Positions 25,467 to 33,761 of a DNA stretch of 64,000 nucleotides are shown here, one piece after another (within the stretch, counting starts at the first letter, position 1; each line of letters starts with the position of its first letter). Source of the DNA: CAVPGP01 sp963718065 (GTDB lineage Bacteria > Actinomycetota > Thermoleophilia > Gaiellales > Gaiellaceae). The notes under the pieces were generated by a model. That model saw nothing but the letters and a program-made list of their open reading frames with translations. It was not told where the DNA came from and ran no database searches. The stretch spans positions 1 to 64,000 of the forward strand of contig CAVQYE010000012.1 of the NCBI GenBank assembly GCA_963718065.1, given 5' to 3'. Both the position numbers and the translations under genes were made by a program.

Positions 25467-26210
25467 CTACGCGGTGACGAGCACCCGGCGGTGAGCCGGG
25501 GTGCGCACGCTGACGAGGCGCCGGGCGACGAGCCACGAGGCGACGACGACGAGCCCGCCGGCTGCGGCGTCGAACAGGAAGTGATTGCCCGTGGCGACGA
25601 TGATGAAGAGCATCAGCGCCGGGTAGAGCGCGCCGGCGATCCGCGTCCAGCGGCGGTCGGAGTACGCGAAGATCGCGGCGCCGACGAGGAGCGAGTAGCC
25701 GAAGTGCAGGCTCGGGACGGCCGCGAAGGGGTTGTAGAAGCTGCCGAGCAGGTTGGAGCTCAGGTTCAGGTGCGCCGAGTGCGTCACCGTGTCGGCGAAG
25801 CCGAGCCCGGCGAGACGCGGCGGCGCGGCCGGGTAGAGCACGTAGATGACGAGCGAAAGCGCCGTCGCGACGACGATTGTCGTGCGGACGAGCGGGAAGC
25901 GATCCGGATGGCGGCGGTAGACCCAGACGAGGGCCAGCGACGTGCCGATCAGGTGCAGCGCCAGATAGAGGAAGCCGAGGAGCGGCGGCAGCCCGGGCAC
26001 GGCGTGGGCGCCGTTCTGCACCGAGCGCTCGATGAAGATGTGCGACGACCGCTCGAGGGCGACGATGTCGTCGGTGTGCGCCTGGGCGAGCGAGAGGCTC
26101 GTCGAGCCGAAGCCACGCACGATCTCGTAGAGCGCGTACAGGGCGACGGCAAGCCCGAGCTCGATGGCTCCGGGATAGCGGCGGGAGAGGCTGCTGCGTA
26201 GCTCGTTCAT
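25467..26210 (-). CDS. PAP2-superfamily membrane protein
   Basis: 247 residues from ATG 26210, with about six membrane helices. Phosphatase motifs: YPAAPPRLAGLGF region (first), NPFAAVPSLHFGYSLLVG (PSLH, second) and TGNHFLFDAAAG (third, GNHFxxD). These match the PAP2_3/inositolphosphotransferase branch, which acts on lipid phosphates or phosphoinositide/mannoinositol lipids at the outer face of the membrane. An upstream in-frame extension to 26333 exists but lacks family-like sequence. Substrate unknown. Confidence 0.85.
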   Translation of the reverse strand: MNELRSSLSRRYPGAIELGLAVALYALYEIVRGFGSTSLSLAQAHTDDIVALERSSHIFIERSVQNGAHAVPGLPPLLGFLYLALHLIGTSLALVWVYRRHPDRFPLVRTTIVVATALSLVIYVLYPAAPPRLAGLGFADTVTHSAHLNLSSNLLGSFYNPFAAVPSLHFGYSLLVGAAIFAYSDRRWTRIAGALYPALMLFIIVATGNHFLFDAAAGGLVVVASWLVARRLVSVRTPAHRRVLVTA

Positions 26211-26358
26211 ATGAATCAGGTTAGGCAGCCGCGGCCTCGAGGACGGTACGGGAAGCCCCCCAATGACACCCGTGTGAACACCCCTCTTCACAACCACCAC
26301 GCTAGAAGACAACGTCTCAGCCGCTTGGCCCATTTCCCGTCATCCTCAGGGAGGATTT

Positions 26359-26805
26359 CTAGTGAGTCAGGCAGTCCGCGACGGCCGCGCGCTGCTTCGG
26401 CGTCGGCTCGCTCGACCAGCGGACGATGGCAGGCCCGATCGTCTCGAGGTTGCCGGTCGGGACGAAGCGCGGCTTGTCCAGGATGCGCTTCAGCACACGC
26501 TTCGCGTCGGTGTCCGCTGCGAAGACGTAGAAGGCGGCCGCATTCGCTCCCTTGCCGCTCGGCGGGTAGGACAGCTCGAGCTCGCGTTCGAACACCTTCG
26601 GAGTGGTCATCTGGGTCGGCTGTTCCGCGAACGGGTTCGGGAACGGGAGCACGAGGGGCCGGCCGTGGTCGAAGAAGGTCGCCAGCGGACGAAGGCACGT
26701 CGAGGCGTCCTGCCACGCCGGCTTCGACGAGCCGCCGCAGGCGTCCAAAACGAGGGTGAAGAGCGCTGCTGAGCAGAGAACGAGCAGCACGCTCAGCCGT
26801 GACAT
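26359..26805 (-). CDS. Lipoprotein, paralogue of the next upstream gene
   Basis: 148 residues from ATG 26805. Signal peptide ends in the lipobox LVLDAC, giving Cys lipidation, followed by GGSSKPAW. The mature part has one likely disulfide (TCLRPL ... AVADCL) and a pattern DHGRPLVLPFPNPF ... FERELELSYPP ... QRAAVADCL shared with the product of 26839-27294. No known domain. A 6-bp-stem hairpin (ATCCTC-AGG-GAGGAT, 26342-26356) lies directly after the stop. Confidence 0.72.
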   Translation of the reverse strand: MSRLSVLLVLCSAALFTLVLDACGGSSKPAWQDASTCLRPLATFFDHGRPLVLPFPNPFAEQPTQMTTPKVFERELELSYPPSGKGANAAAFYVFAADTDAKRVLKRILDKPRFVPTGNLETIGPAIVRWSSEPTPKQRAAVADCLTH

Positions 26806-26838
26806 CGGGATATCCAAGCAGGTATCACGGGCCGGCGT

Positions 26839-27294
26839 TCAGCTGAGGCAGGCCGCGACCGCACGCTGTTGCGATCTGCTTGGGGCGCTCGACCAGAGGA
26901 GCAGCACCGCACCGCCGCGCTGGAGCACGGCGCCCGGCACGTAGGCGATCCCGCGGCGCATGAATCGGTAGCGGCGCAGGCTGTGCTTGCGGATCCTGTC
27001 GTGGGTGCGGACGGCGGCGTCCTCACCGTCGAAGAAGAAAAGACGCAGGTCGTTCGCGCCCGGGCCGGGGGCGCGGAACGAGACCTCGATGTCGCGCTGG
27101 AACGGCTCGGGCGCGGGCATCCGGCCGAGATTCGGGTCGTATGGCGAAAGGAACGGCAGATTCGGCGTGCGGCCGTGGTCGATCACCTGCCCTTCCCCTG
27201 CGAGGCACGGCCGGGTGGAGACGTAGGCGGGGGTCGAGGCGCCGCCACAGCCGGCGAGCATGAACGCCAGGAGGGCGAGTGCGACTAGCCTCAC
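26839..27294 (-). CDS. Lipoprotein, first of a tandem paralogous pair
   Basis: 151 residues from GTG 27294. Signal peptide RLVALALLAFMLAGC with lipobox LAGC. The mature part contains DHGRTPNLPFLSPYDPN, FQRDIEVSFRAPG, RRGIAYVPGAVLQRGGAVLL and ends SQQRAVAACL, aligning by eye with the downstream lipoprotein. The function is unknown; the WSS-P...Q(R)AVAxCL ending and two cysteines define the pair. Likely co-transcribed with it (33-bp gap). Confidence 0.72.
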   Translation of the reverse strand: MRLVALALLAFMLAGCGGASTPAYVSTRPCLAGEGQVIDHGRTPNLPFLSPYDPNLGRMPAPEPFQRDIEVSFRAPGPGANDLRLFFFDGEDAAVRTHDRIRKHSLRRYRFMRRGIAYVPGAVLQRGGAVLLLWSSAPSRSQQRAVAACLS

Positions 27295-27352
27295 GGCCGG
27301 GTCACAGGCGATGGAGCGCGATTGTGCCGTCGACGGCGCTCGAGCGGGTCGA

Positions 27353-28975
27353 TCACGCGCCGATTGTCCCACCCGGCGCAAATGCGAATCGCTCGTCGGC
27401 GAGCCGCTCGGCCTCGCGGCGCGCCCGGTCCGAGCCGGTGAGCGTCGCGAGGAAATCGGAGCGCTCCAGCGCGTAGAGCGCAGCGTCGGTGCGCGCGACA
27501 ACGGTTGCCGTTCTCGGCACGTCGTGGAGGAGCGCGATCTCGCCGAACCCGTCGCCCCGCGCCAGCGTCGATGCCGCGGCTCCGTCGACGAGCGTCTCCA
27601 GCTCGCCGGCGGCGACGAGGTAGAAGCGGTCGCCGCGCTCGCCCTGCCTGATGACGGTGCCGCCGGCGTGAACGGCGAGCGGCTCGAGACTGAGGGCGAG
27701 CTCCTCGAGCTCCGGTGCCGGCAGCGGCGCGAAGATCGGCGACGTGCGGAGCAGCCCGGCCTGGACGACCGGCGCCGTCGCCTCGCGATCCGCAGCGGCA
27801 AGCCGGCCGCGGACGGCCAGCGCGATCAGCGGCAAGAGCAGGCCGACCCCGAGCAGAGCAGCTCGCGCGCCACCGAGGCCGATGAGCAGGGGCACGAGCA
27901 GCGAGCCGGCCGCGAGCGCGGCCATCGACAGGCCCTCGAGGATGCCGAAGACTCGGGCGAGCACGTGCGGAGGCGCCGTTCGCTGCAGGAGCGTGCGCCC
28001 CGCGACGTCGAACACCGTGCGGGCGACACCCGCCGCGGCCAGTAATAGGAATGTCCCGGCCACCGTCGGCCAGGCGGCGAGCGCGGCGAAGGCAACGCCC
28101 CAGAGGACGATCGAGGCGGCGAGGGCCGGCGTCAGCCGCGTGCGTCCCACCAATGCGGCCGTCGCCGCGATCCCAGCGACTCCGCCTGCCCCGAACGCAG
28201 CGTTCAGGTAGCCGGCGCCCGAGTCGCCGAGATCCAGCACCGAGATGGCCATCACGACGTAGAGCACGTCGAGGGCGCCGATCGCGATGTACTGGGCGCC
28301 GACGAGCCCGACGAGCAACCGCGCCTGCGGCGCCTCGGCGAGCAGTCGCCACGCCGACTCCGCCGCGTCGGACGCCACGCCCGCCGCCGGCGGCCCGGTG
28401 ATCGGTGCGACCAGCAGCGCGGCGGTCGCAGCGAGCGCGGCCATGACGGCGAACACCCAACCCGGTCCGCCGATCGCGAGCAGCAGGCCGGCGCCGGCGG
28501 GAGCGGCGAGCACGCTGACGCTCTCGATCCAGCCCGAGACGACGTTCGTCGCCGTCAGCTCGTCGGGCGAGCGGGCCAGCGCCGGCAAGAGGGCCGCCTG
28601 GGCCGGGCGAGTCACCGTCAGGGCTGTCGAGGCGACCGCGGCGAGGGCATAGGCGAGGAGAGGCGGCGCCGAGAGCAGCAGCGCGGTGGCTGTCGCGCCC
28701 ATCGCGGCCGCCTGCAGCGCATAGCCGGCCGCGAGCACGCGGCCGGGACGCCGCCGGTCCGCCGCAACCGCCGCCCACGGTGCGAACAATGCGGCCGGAA
28801 CGAGTTGCGCGAGGGCGACGAGACCCGCCGTCGTCGCGCCGCCCTGGTCGTAGGCGTAGACGAGCATCGCGATCCACGTCGCCCACTCGGCCCCGTTGAA
28901 CGCCCCGAACGCGAGCTCGACCCGGCGCAGCTCGCGGTTCCTGGCGACCGCGCCGAGGACGGGAAGCGCACTCAC
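27353..28975 (-). CDS. MFS transporter fused to a cyclic-nucleotide-binding domain
   Basis: 540 residues. About twelve membrane helices fill residues 15-400 (ELAFGAFNGAEWATWIAMLV, AADRRRPGRVL loop, GRTLLQRTAPPHVLARVFG loop). A C-terminal cNMP-binding beta-roll spans about 420-530, with GERGDRFYLVAAGELETL and GDGFGEIALLHDVPRTATV (phosphate-binding cassette). A transporter gated or modulated by a cyclic nucleotide is the obvious inference; neither ligand nor cargo is known. The GTG start overlaps (GTGA) the stop of a 50-aa decarboxylase fragment. Confidence 0.87.
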   Translation of the reverse strand: MSALPVLGAVARNRELRRVELAFGAFNGAEWATWIAMLVYAYDQGGATTAGLVALAQLVPAALFAPWAAVAADRRRPGRVLAAGYALQAAAMGATATALLLSAPPLLAYALAAVASTALTVTRPAQAALLPALARSPDELTATNVVSGWIESVSVLAAPAGAGLLLAIGGPGWVFAVMAALAATAALLVAPITGPPAAGVASDAAESAWRLLAEAPQARLLVGLVGAQYIAIGALDVLYVVMAISVLDLGDSGAGYLNAAFGAGGVAGIAATAALVGRTRLTPALAASIVLWGVAFAALAAWPTVAGTFLLLAAAGVARTVFDVAGRTLLQRTAPPHVLARVFGILEGLSMAALAAGSLLVPLLIGLGGARAALLGVGLLLPLIALAVRGRLAAADREATAPVVQAGLLRTSPIFAPLPAPELEELALSLEPLAVHAGGTVIRQGERGDRFYLVAAGELETLVDGAAASTLARGDGFGEIALLHDVPRTATVVARTDAALYALERSDFLATLTGSDRARREAERLADERFAFAPGGTIGA

Positions 28976-29124
28976 GGCGCGCGCCGCGCGTGCCCTTCGT
29001 GGACCGCTTGCCCGATCGGATCGTCGACGTGGTCGACGAGCATGTCGACCACGCGGTAGCCGAGGCGACGCATCGCCTCCCGGTCAAACCACAGCGGATC
29101 GCTCACGCTGCCACCCCGCTTCAT
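28972..29124 (-). pseudogene. N-terminal remnant of a PLP-dependent group II decarboxylase
   Basis: A 50-codon frame from ATG 29124 reads MKRGGSVSDPLWFDREAMRR, then LGYRVVDMLVDHVDDP and a short tail to TGA. This matches the first helices of aromatic-amino-acid/glutamate-type decarboxylases ('...GYRVVDxLVDHLxxxP'). The ~400 residues holding the PLP lysine are missing: the MFS gene begins immediately (GTGA). It may be a deletion remnant that now only delivers ribosomes to the MFS start. It could also be a small protein in its own right. Confidence 0.5.
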
Positions 29125-29186
29125 CCTTCCACGGAGCCGCGTCCCGGGAAAGGTGGCCGGCCACGGTCGTCTCTATCCTGGCTTCG

Positions 29187-30854
29187 ATGCTTCGGAAGGC
29201 CTCGATCGTGGTGTTCCTGCTCGCCGGCGCCGCGCTGGCGCCTGCTCAGGCGCGCGCGGACGCCTGCGGAGACCCCGTGCCGAAGCCGTTCTGGGTCGAC
29301 TTCGCCGGACACGACGCACCGGTGCCGGCAAAGCCCGGGCTCACGCTCGCGGTCTCCTCCGGGACGGAGGTTCCCGCGCAGATGCGCGCTGCGGGGGCGC
29401 GGACCGTCTTGTTCGACCTGAACTTCAACAACCGCGTCGGCACCACCGTCAAGCCGACCGATCCGGCGACGATCCCGGACCGCGCCAACCGGCTGTTCGA
29501 CTTCGCCGTCACGGTGACGGGCTGCCCGACGCCGATCATCGCGCTGAACGAGCTCTTCGGGGCGCAGACGCAGACGCCGTGGTCGGCCACGAATGCCCGG
29601 TATCGCGCCAACGTGCTGGCGCTGATGCAAGGCCTCGCGGCGCGGGGCGCGCGGGTCTATCTGACGATCGCGAACCCGCCCTACACCGGCGGCGAGGCGG
29701 CCGACTGGTGGCGGCAGGCCGCACAGGTCGCCGTGATGGTGCGCCAGGTCTACTTCACGTCGCCGAACGTCAAGGGCCTCTACAAACGCGGACCGGCGGG
29801 CGCCAGCAGGTCGATGCGCTCGAGCCTGCGGACGCTCGTCCGCAAGTTCACCGACATCGGCGTCCCGGCCAACCGCGTCGCGCTCGAGCTGCAGTTCCAG
29901 TCGGTGCTCGGGCAGGGCGGGCGCGAGGGGCTGCAGCCGAAGTCGGCCTGGATGGAGATCGTCAAGCTCGAGGCGCTCGCCGTTCGCCAGGTGACGACCG
30001 AGCTCGGCACCGACTCGATCTGGTCGTGGGGCTGGGCGACGTTCAGCGAGGCCGGCAAGGACCCGGACAAGGCCGCGGCCGTGTGCGTCTACCTGTGGGC
30101 CCGGGACACGCGCCTCTGTGACGGCCCGGCCGCCGCCGGCCCGGGGTTCGACGCCTCGCTCTCCGCCGGACAGGTGCGGCTCCCGAGCGGCGTGCAATGC
30201 GTGCTCGCGGGCGGCGTTCAGATTCGGCTCAGCGCTCTCTCTGCGCTGGAGCGTCTGACGAAGGACCGCGACGTCGCCTACAGCGCCCTCCTCGAGCGGG
30301 CCGCGCTCGCGACGCTGCCGATCCCCAAGAGCGTCGTCGTCGCGGCTGCCCGCGGCGGACAGGGGCGGCCGGCAGCGGTGCGGGCGATCCTGCAGGACGA
30401 CGTGCGCCGAGCCTGGATCCGCGAGCGGCTTACCGTCGGCGGCGTCTCTCCGGCCGCTGTGGGGGCCTTCCACCAGACCTACGCAGGCACGCTTGCGCGT
30501 CTCGTCCAGGTCTCCGAGCCGGTCTCGTGGCTCGGCGGGCTTCGGCGCGGGTACGCCCTCGAGCCGACGGCGCCGCCGCAGGTCTTCTCGCTTGCGGGGG
30601 CGCGTCGCGTGCCGACGCCTGACGGGTTCGTTCGCATCGAGCCCCTCGAGGGGACGTTTCTGCTCGGTGCCCTCACGATCTCGGAGGCGCGGGCGTCGAT
30701 CGTCGCCGCTCTCCGTTCCTTTGCGCAAGCCGACTCGTATCGCCTCTGGCTCACCCGGGTCGAGGCGCCGCTCCTCGCCGACGCGACGTGCGTGCGCGAC
30801 GAGCTGCCTCAACAGGGCGAGGTCGACCTGACGCCGTACATCGGGCGCGCGTGA
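29187..30854 (+). CDS. Secreted protein of unknown function
   Basis: 555 residues from ATG 29187. Signal peptide about 1-25 (MLRKASIVVFLLAGAALAPA). Residues ~40-310 look like a TIM-barrel-type extracellular region (RTVLFDLNFNNRVG, PIIALNELFGAQ with an Asn-Glu, RVYLTIANPP, SIWSWGWATF), reminiscent of glycosidase folds but with no family I can name. The C-terminal ~200 residues are helical and Ala/Arg-rich. Paired by GTGA with the acetyltransferase gene that follows. Probably a lineage-specific exported protein. Confidence 0.62.
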   Translation: MLRKASIVVFLLAGAALAPAQARADACGDPVPKPFWVDFAGHDAPVPAKPGLTLAVSSGTEVPAQMRAAGARTVLFDLNFNNRVGTTVKPTDPATIPDRANRLFDFAVTVTGCPTPIIALNELFGAQTQTPWSATNARYRANVLALMQGLAARGARVYLTIANPPYTGGEAADWWRQAAQVAVMVRQVYFTSPNVKGLYKRGPAGASRSMRSSLRTLVRKFTDIGVPANRVALELQFQSVLGQGGREGLQPKSAWMEIVKLEALAVRQVTTELGTDSIWSWGWATFSEAGKDPDKAAAVCVYLWARDTRLCDGPAAAGPGFDASLSAGQVRLPSGVQCVLAGGVQIRLSALSALERLTKDRDVAYSALLERAALATLPIPKSVVVAAARGGQGRPAAVRAILQDDVRRAWIRERLTVGGVSPAAVGAFHQTYAGTLARLVQVSEPVSWLGGLRRGYALEPTAPPQVFSLAGARRVPTPDGFVRIEPLEGTFLLGALTISEARASIVAALRSFAQADSYRLWLTRVEAPLLADATCVRDELPQQGEVDLTPYIGRA

Positions 30855-31720
30855 GCGTCGAGCCTGAGTTCGTCGCCGCCGGTCCCGCCGAGGCCGACCG
30901 CGTGCGCGCCGTGCTCGACGCGTGCGCGCGCCACGATCTCGGACGCGAGGCCACGATCGAGGAGGCGCGCGACCGGATCGCGCACGGCGAGGCGTTCCTC
31001 GTCCGGCTCGAAGGGGAGGACGTCGCCTTCGCGGGCCTCTGGCAGGCGGGCGCCAGCGAGGCGCGGGCCTTCGGCCGGGTAGCGCCGGTGGCACGCGGAC
31101 GCGGCGTCGGCACCGCGGTCCTCGAGCGGCTCGTCGGGCTCGCGAAGCCGATAGCGCCGCTCCTGACCGTCACCTCCTGGGCGGGCGACGACGCGGCTGC
31201 GCCGCTCCTCGAGTCGCTGGGCTTCGTGCCGATTCGCTACTTCCTCCGCATGGACGTCGAGCTCGATGGGCCGCGGGCGGTCGACTGGCCCGACGGCATC
31301 GCGCTCCGCGCGTATCGCAAGGACGAGGACGACGCCCCGCTCTTCGCCGCCTGGACGGACGCCTTCTCGGAGCACTTCGGGCCGGCGGCAGACAACCTCG
31401 ACGACTGGCTCGCCGAGCGTCGCTCGGAGCTTGATCCGGAGCTGTGGTTCCTCGCGGTCGACGAGCGGGACGAGATCGCGGGCTTCACGTTCAGTTCCCT
31501 GGCCGGCAAGGTGGGCGAGCTCGGTGTCGTCAAGGCGTGGCGCGGCCGCGGACTCGGGCGCGCGCTGCTGGCGCATTCGCTCGAGACGTTCCGCGAGCGC
31601 GGGCTCGAGCGCGCGTCGCTGAACGTCGACGCCGAGAACACGACGAGCGCGCTCAGGCTCTACCGGAGCGCCGGCATGGTCGAGACGCCCTCGTTCACGA
31701 TCTGGGGCAGGAGCCTGTGA
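30851..31720 (+). CDS. Tandem GNAT acetyltransferase (mycothiol-synthase-like layout)
   Basis: 289 residues with two GNAT domains. In the first, VAPVARGRGVGTAVLERLVG is the acetyl-CoA loop; in the second, VVKAWRGRGLGRALLAHSLE is the stronger loop, followed by NVDAENTTSALRLYRSAGM, typical of the C-terminal domain of MshD-like enzymes. Two-domain architecture and the NxxxxxxLYxxxGF-like ending resemble mycothiol synthase, but identity with MshD is not established. It starts on GTG overlapping the previous stop. Confidence 0.75.
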   Translation: MSVEPEFVAAGPAEADRVRAVLDACARHDLGREATIEEARDRIAHGEAFLVRLEGEDVAFAGLWQAGASEARAFGRVAPVARGRGVGTAVLERLVGLAKPIAPLLTVTSWAGDDAAAPLLESLGFVPIRYFLRMDVELDGPRAVDWPDGIALRAYRKDEDDAPLFAAWTDAFSEHFGPAADNLDDWLAERRSELDPELWFLAVDERDEIAGFTFSSLAGKVGELGVVKAWRGRGLGRALLAHSLETFRERGLERASLNVDAENTTSALRLYRSAGMVETPSFTIWGRSL

Positions 31721-31723
31721 TCC

Positions 31724-33679
31724 TTAGGGCATCGGCTCGGAGTGGACGATCGTGAGCGTCTGCGTCGGCCGAGTCAGCGCCACGTAGAGGTCGCGGAGCC
31801 CGCCCGCTTCCGCCGCGATTCCGGCCGGCTCGACGACGACGACGTGGTCGAACTCGAGCCCCTTGGCGCGCCGGGCGGTGAGCAGCGGGATCGAGGCGTG
31901 GAACGCGGACCCGCCGAGCCCCTCCGCCTGCTCGAGCAGGCCGGCGGGAGCGATCACGGCCAGCAGGCCGTCCTCCTGCGCCAGGGCGCCGGCCTCCCGC
32001 AGCGCCTCGGCGAGCACGTGCTCGGCGGCGACGGGGCGGAAGCGCGGCGGCTCGCCGCCGGGGCGAAATGCGATCGGCCGGGCGACGTCCGGCGCGATCC
32101 GGTCGAGCAGCGGCAATGCGAGCTCCATGATCTCCGCCGGCACGCGATAGGCGTGGCGTAGCTCCGCGACGACCGTCTCGGCGGCATGCGGCAGGTGAGG
32201 CAGGAGCTCCTCCCAGCGGGCGTACGCGATCGGGCCGGTCGCCTGGGCCACGTCGCCGAGGAGCGTGTACGAGCCGGCCTCGGTCCGGCGGCCGATCATC
32301 CGCAGCTGCATCGGCGTCAGGTCCTGCGCCTCGTCGACGATCACATGGCCGAAGCGGCGCGGCGGGCCCTCGAGGAGCGTTCGCGCCTCGTCGATCAGCG
32401 GCAGATCGTGCGCGCTCCACCGGAGGTCGGCTGCCCGCTTCGGCCGGTCGCGGAGCAGCAGCTTCTGCTCGCTGCGCTCAAGGATCTCCTCGGCCGCCTC
32501 GGCGAGCCTCGACGGCGAGGTGAGCAGCCGGCGCACGAGTTGCTCCGCGGCGACCGGCGGCCACGCCTTGTCGAGCTTGCGGTTCAGGTACCCGCCGGAG
32601 CGCACGCCTTGCTCGATCTCGTCGAAGGAGCGCCAGGCTGAGGCGCCGAGCTTCCGCGCGTACGACTCGTAGAGGCGGCGCAGCACGTCCATCCGGAACC
32701 GCTCGCGCGCTGCCGCCGTGCGACCGAGCTCCTCACGGACGGCCGCCAGGATCTCCGCCACCTCCGTGGCGCTGACGCTGATGTAGGCACCGTCGATCCG
32801 GACGACGAGCTCCTCGGGGACGCCCGGCGGCAGGGCGGCGACCGCCTTCGCGACCACCTCGCCGAGCCTCGGGTCGCCCTTCAGGCGCGCGACGTCGTCC
32901 GACTCCTGGCGCGATGCGGCGACGCCGTCGACGAGCTCGCTGATCGCACGCTGCTCGACGGCCTCCTCGCCCAGCGTCGGTAGCACGTGCGAGACGTACT
33001 CCATGAAGGTCTCGTTCGGGCCGACGACGAGGACGCCACGCCGGCCGAGCTGCTCGCGGTGCGTGTAGAGGAGGAACGACGCGCGGTGCAGGCCGACCGC
33101 CGTCTTGCCGGTTCCCGGCCCGCCCTGGACGACGAGCGGCGGCTCCGGATCGCGCGTGATCAGCGCGTACTGATCGGTCTGGATCGTCGCCACGATGTCG
33201 CGCATGTGGCTGTCGCGGGTGCGCTCGAGCTCCTCGAGCAGGAAGTCCCCGCCCGCGACCGAGGCGGTCGAGCCGTCGAGCGTCTCGTCGCTGATATCGA
33301 CGACGCGCCGGCCCTGCGTGCGGAAGCGGCGCCGAAGGGTGACGCGCTGCGGGTCGATCGGCGTTGCCGTGTAGAACGGGCGGGCAGCCGGCGCCTGCCA
33401 GTTGACGACGACCATCTGCTGGTCCTCGTCGTGGACCCAGCGGCGGCCGACGTACAACGGCCGCGGCGTTCCTTCGACGTCGAGCCGCCCGAAGCAGAGG
33501 CCCCGCTCCGCGTCCTCGAACGTGACGAGGCGACGTGCCGCCCAGGCGTCGAGATAGGAGCCGAGCACCTCGTCGTCGATCTTCGCCGGCGCCGCCTCGA
33601 CCGCCGCGCGCATGCGCTCGAGATGCTCGTATGCGCGGTCGACGTAGCTCTGCTCGGAGGGAAGGTCGGGGTGCGCCAC
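31724..33679 (-). CDS. HelD-like UvrD/Rep-family ATPase (RNA-polymerase recycling type)
   Basis: 651 residues. The N-terminal ~180 residues are not helicase-like (QSYVDRAYEHLERMRAAVEA, a coiled coil as in HelD, then YVGRRWVHDEDQQMVVVNWQ). Walker A is GGPGTGKTAVGLHRASFLLY, motif II VIVDEAQDLTPMQLRMI, then GSYTLLGDVAQ (motif III) and VALTRPTQTLTIVH near the end. This order is that of actinobacterial HelD, which removes stalled RNA polymerase and, in some species, confers rifampicin tolerance. Starts on GTG 33679; convergent with the acetyltransferase, 3-bp gap. Confidence 0.85.
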   Translation of the reverse strand: MAHPDLPSEQSYVDRAYEHLERMRAAVEAAPAKIDDEVLGSYLDAWAARRLVTFEDAERGLCFGRLDVEGTPRPLYVGRRWVHDEDQQMVVVNWQAPAARPFYTATPIDPQRVTLRRRFRTQGRRVVDISDETLDGSTASVAGGDFLLEELERTRDSHMRDIVATIQTDQYALITRDPEPPLVVQGGPGTGKTAVGLHRASFLLYTHREQLGRRGVLVVGPNETFMEYVSHVLPTLGEEAVEQRAISELVDGVAASRQESDDVARLKGDPRLGEVVAKAVAALPPGVPEELVVRIDGAYISVSATEVAEILAAVREELGRTAAARERFRMDVLRRLYESYARKLGASAWRSFDEIEQGVRSGGYLNRKLDKAWPPVAAEQLVRRLLTSPSRLAEAAEEILERSEQKLLLRDRPKRAADLRWSAHDLPLIDEARTLLEGPPRRFGHVIVDEAQDLTPMQLRMIGRRTEAGSYTLLGDVAQATGPIAYARWEELLPHLPHAAETVVAELRHAYRVPAEIMELALPLLDRIAPDVARPIAFRPGGEPPRFRPVAAEHVLAEALREAGALAQEDGLLAVIAPAGLLEQAEGLGGSAFHASIPLLTARRAKGLEFDHVVVVEPAGIAAEAGGLRDLYVALTRPTQTLTIVHSEPMP

Positions 33680-33761
33680 GGCGTCTCAGGCTACCGCGGC
33701 GCCATCACCGAACCAGCACCGATTTCCGCACGGATTCCTAACCTGGCTCGATCACGATCGG

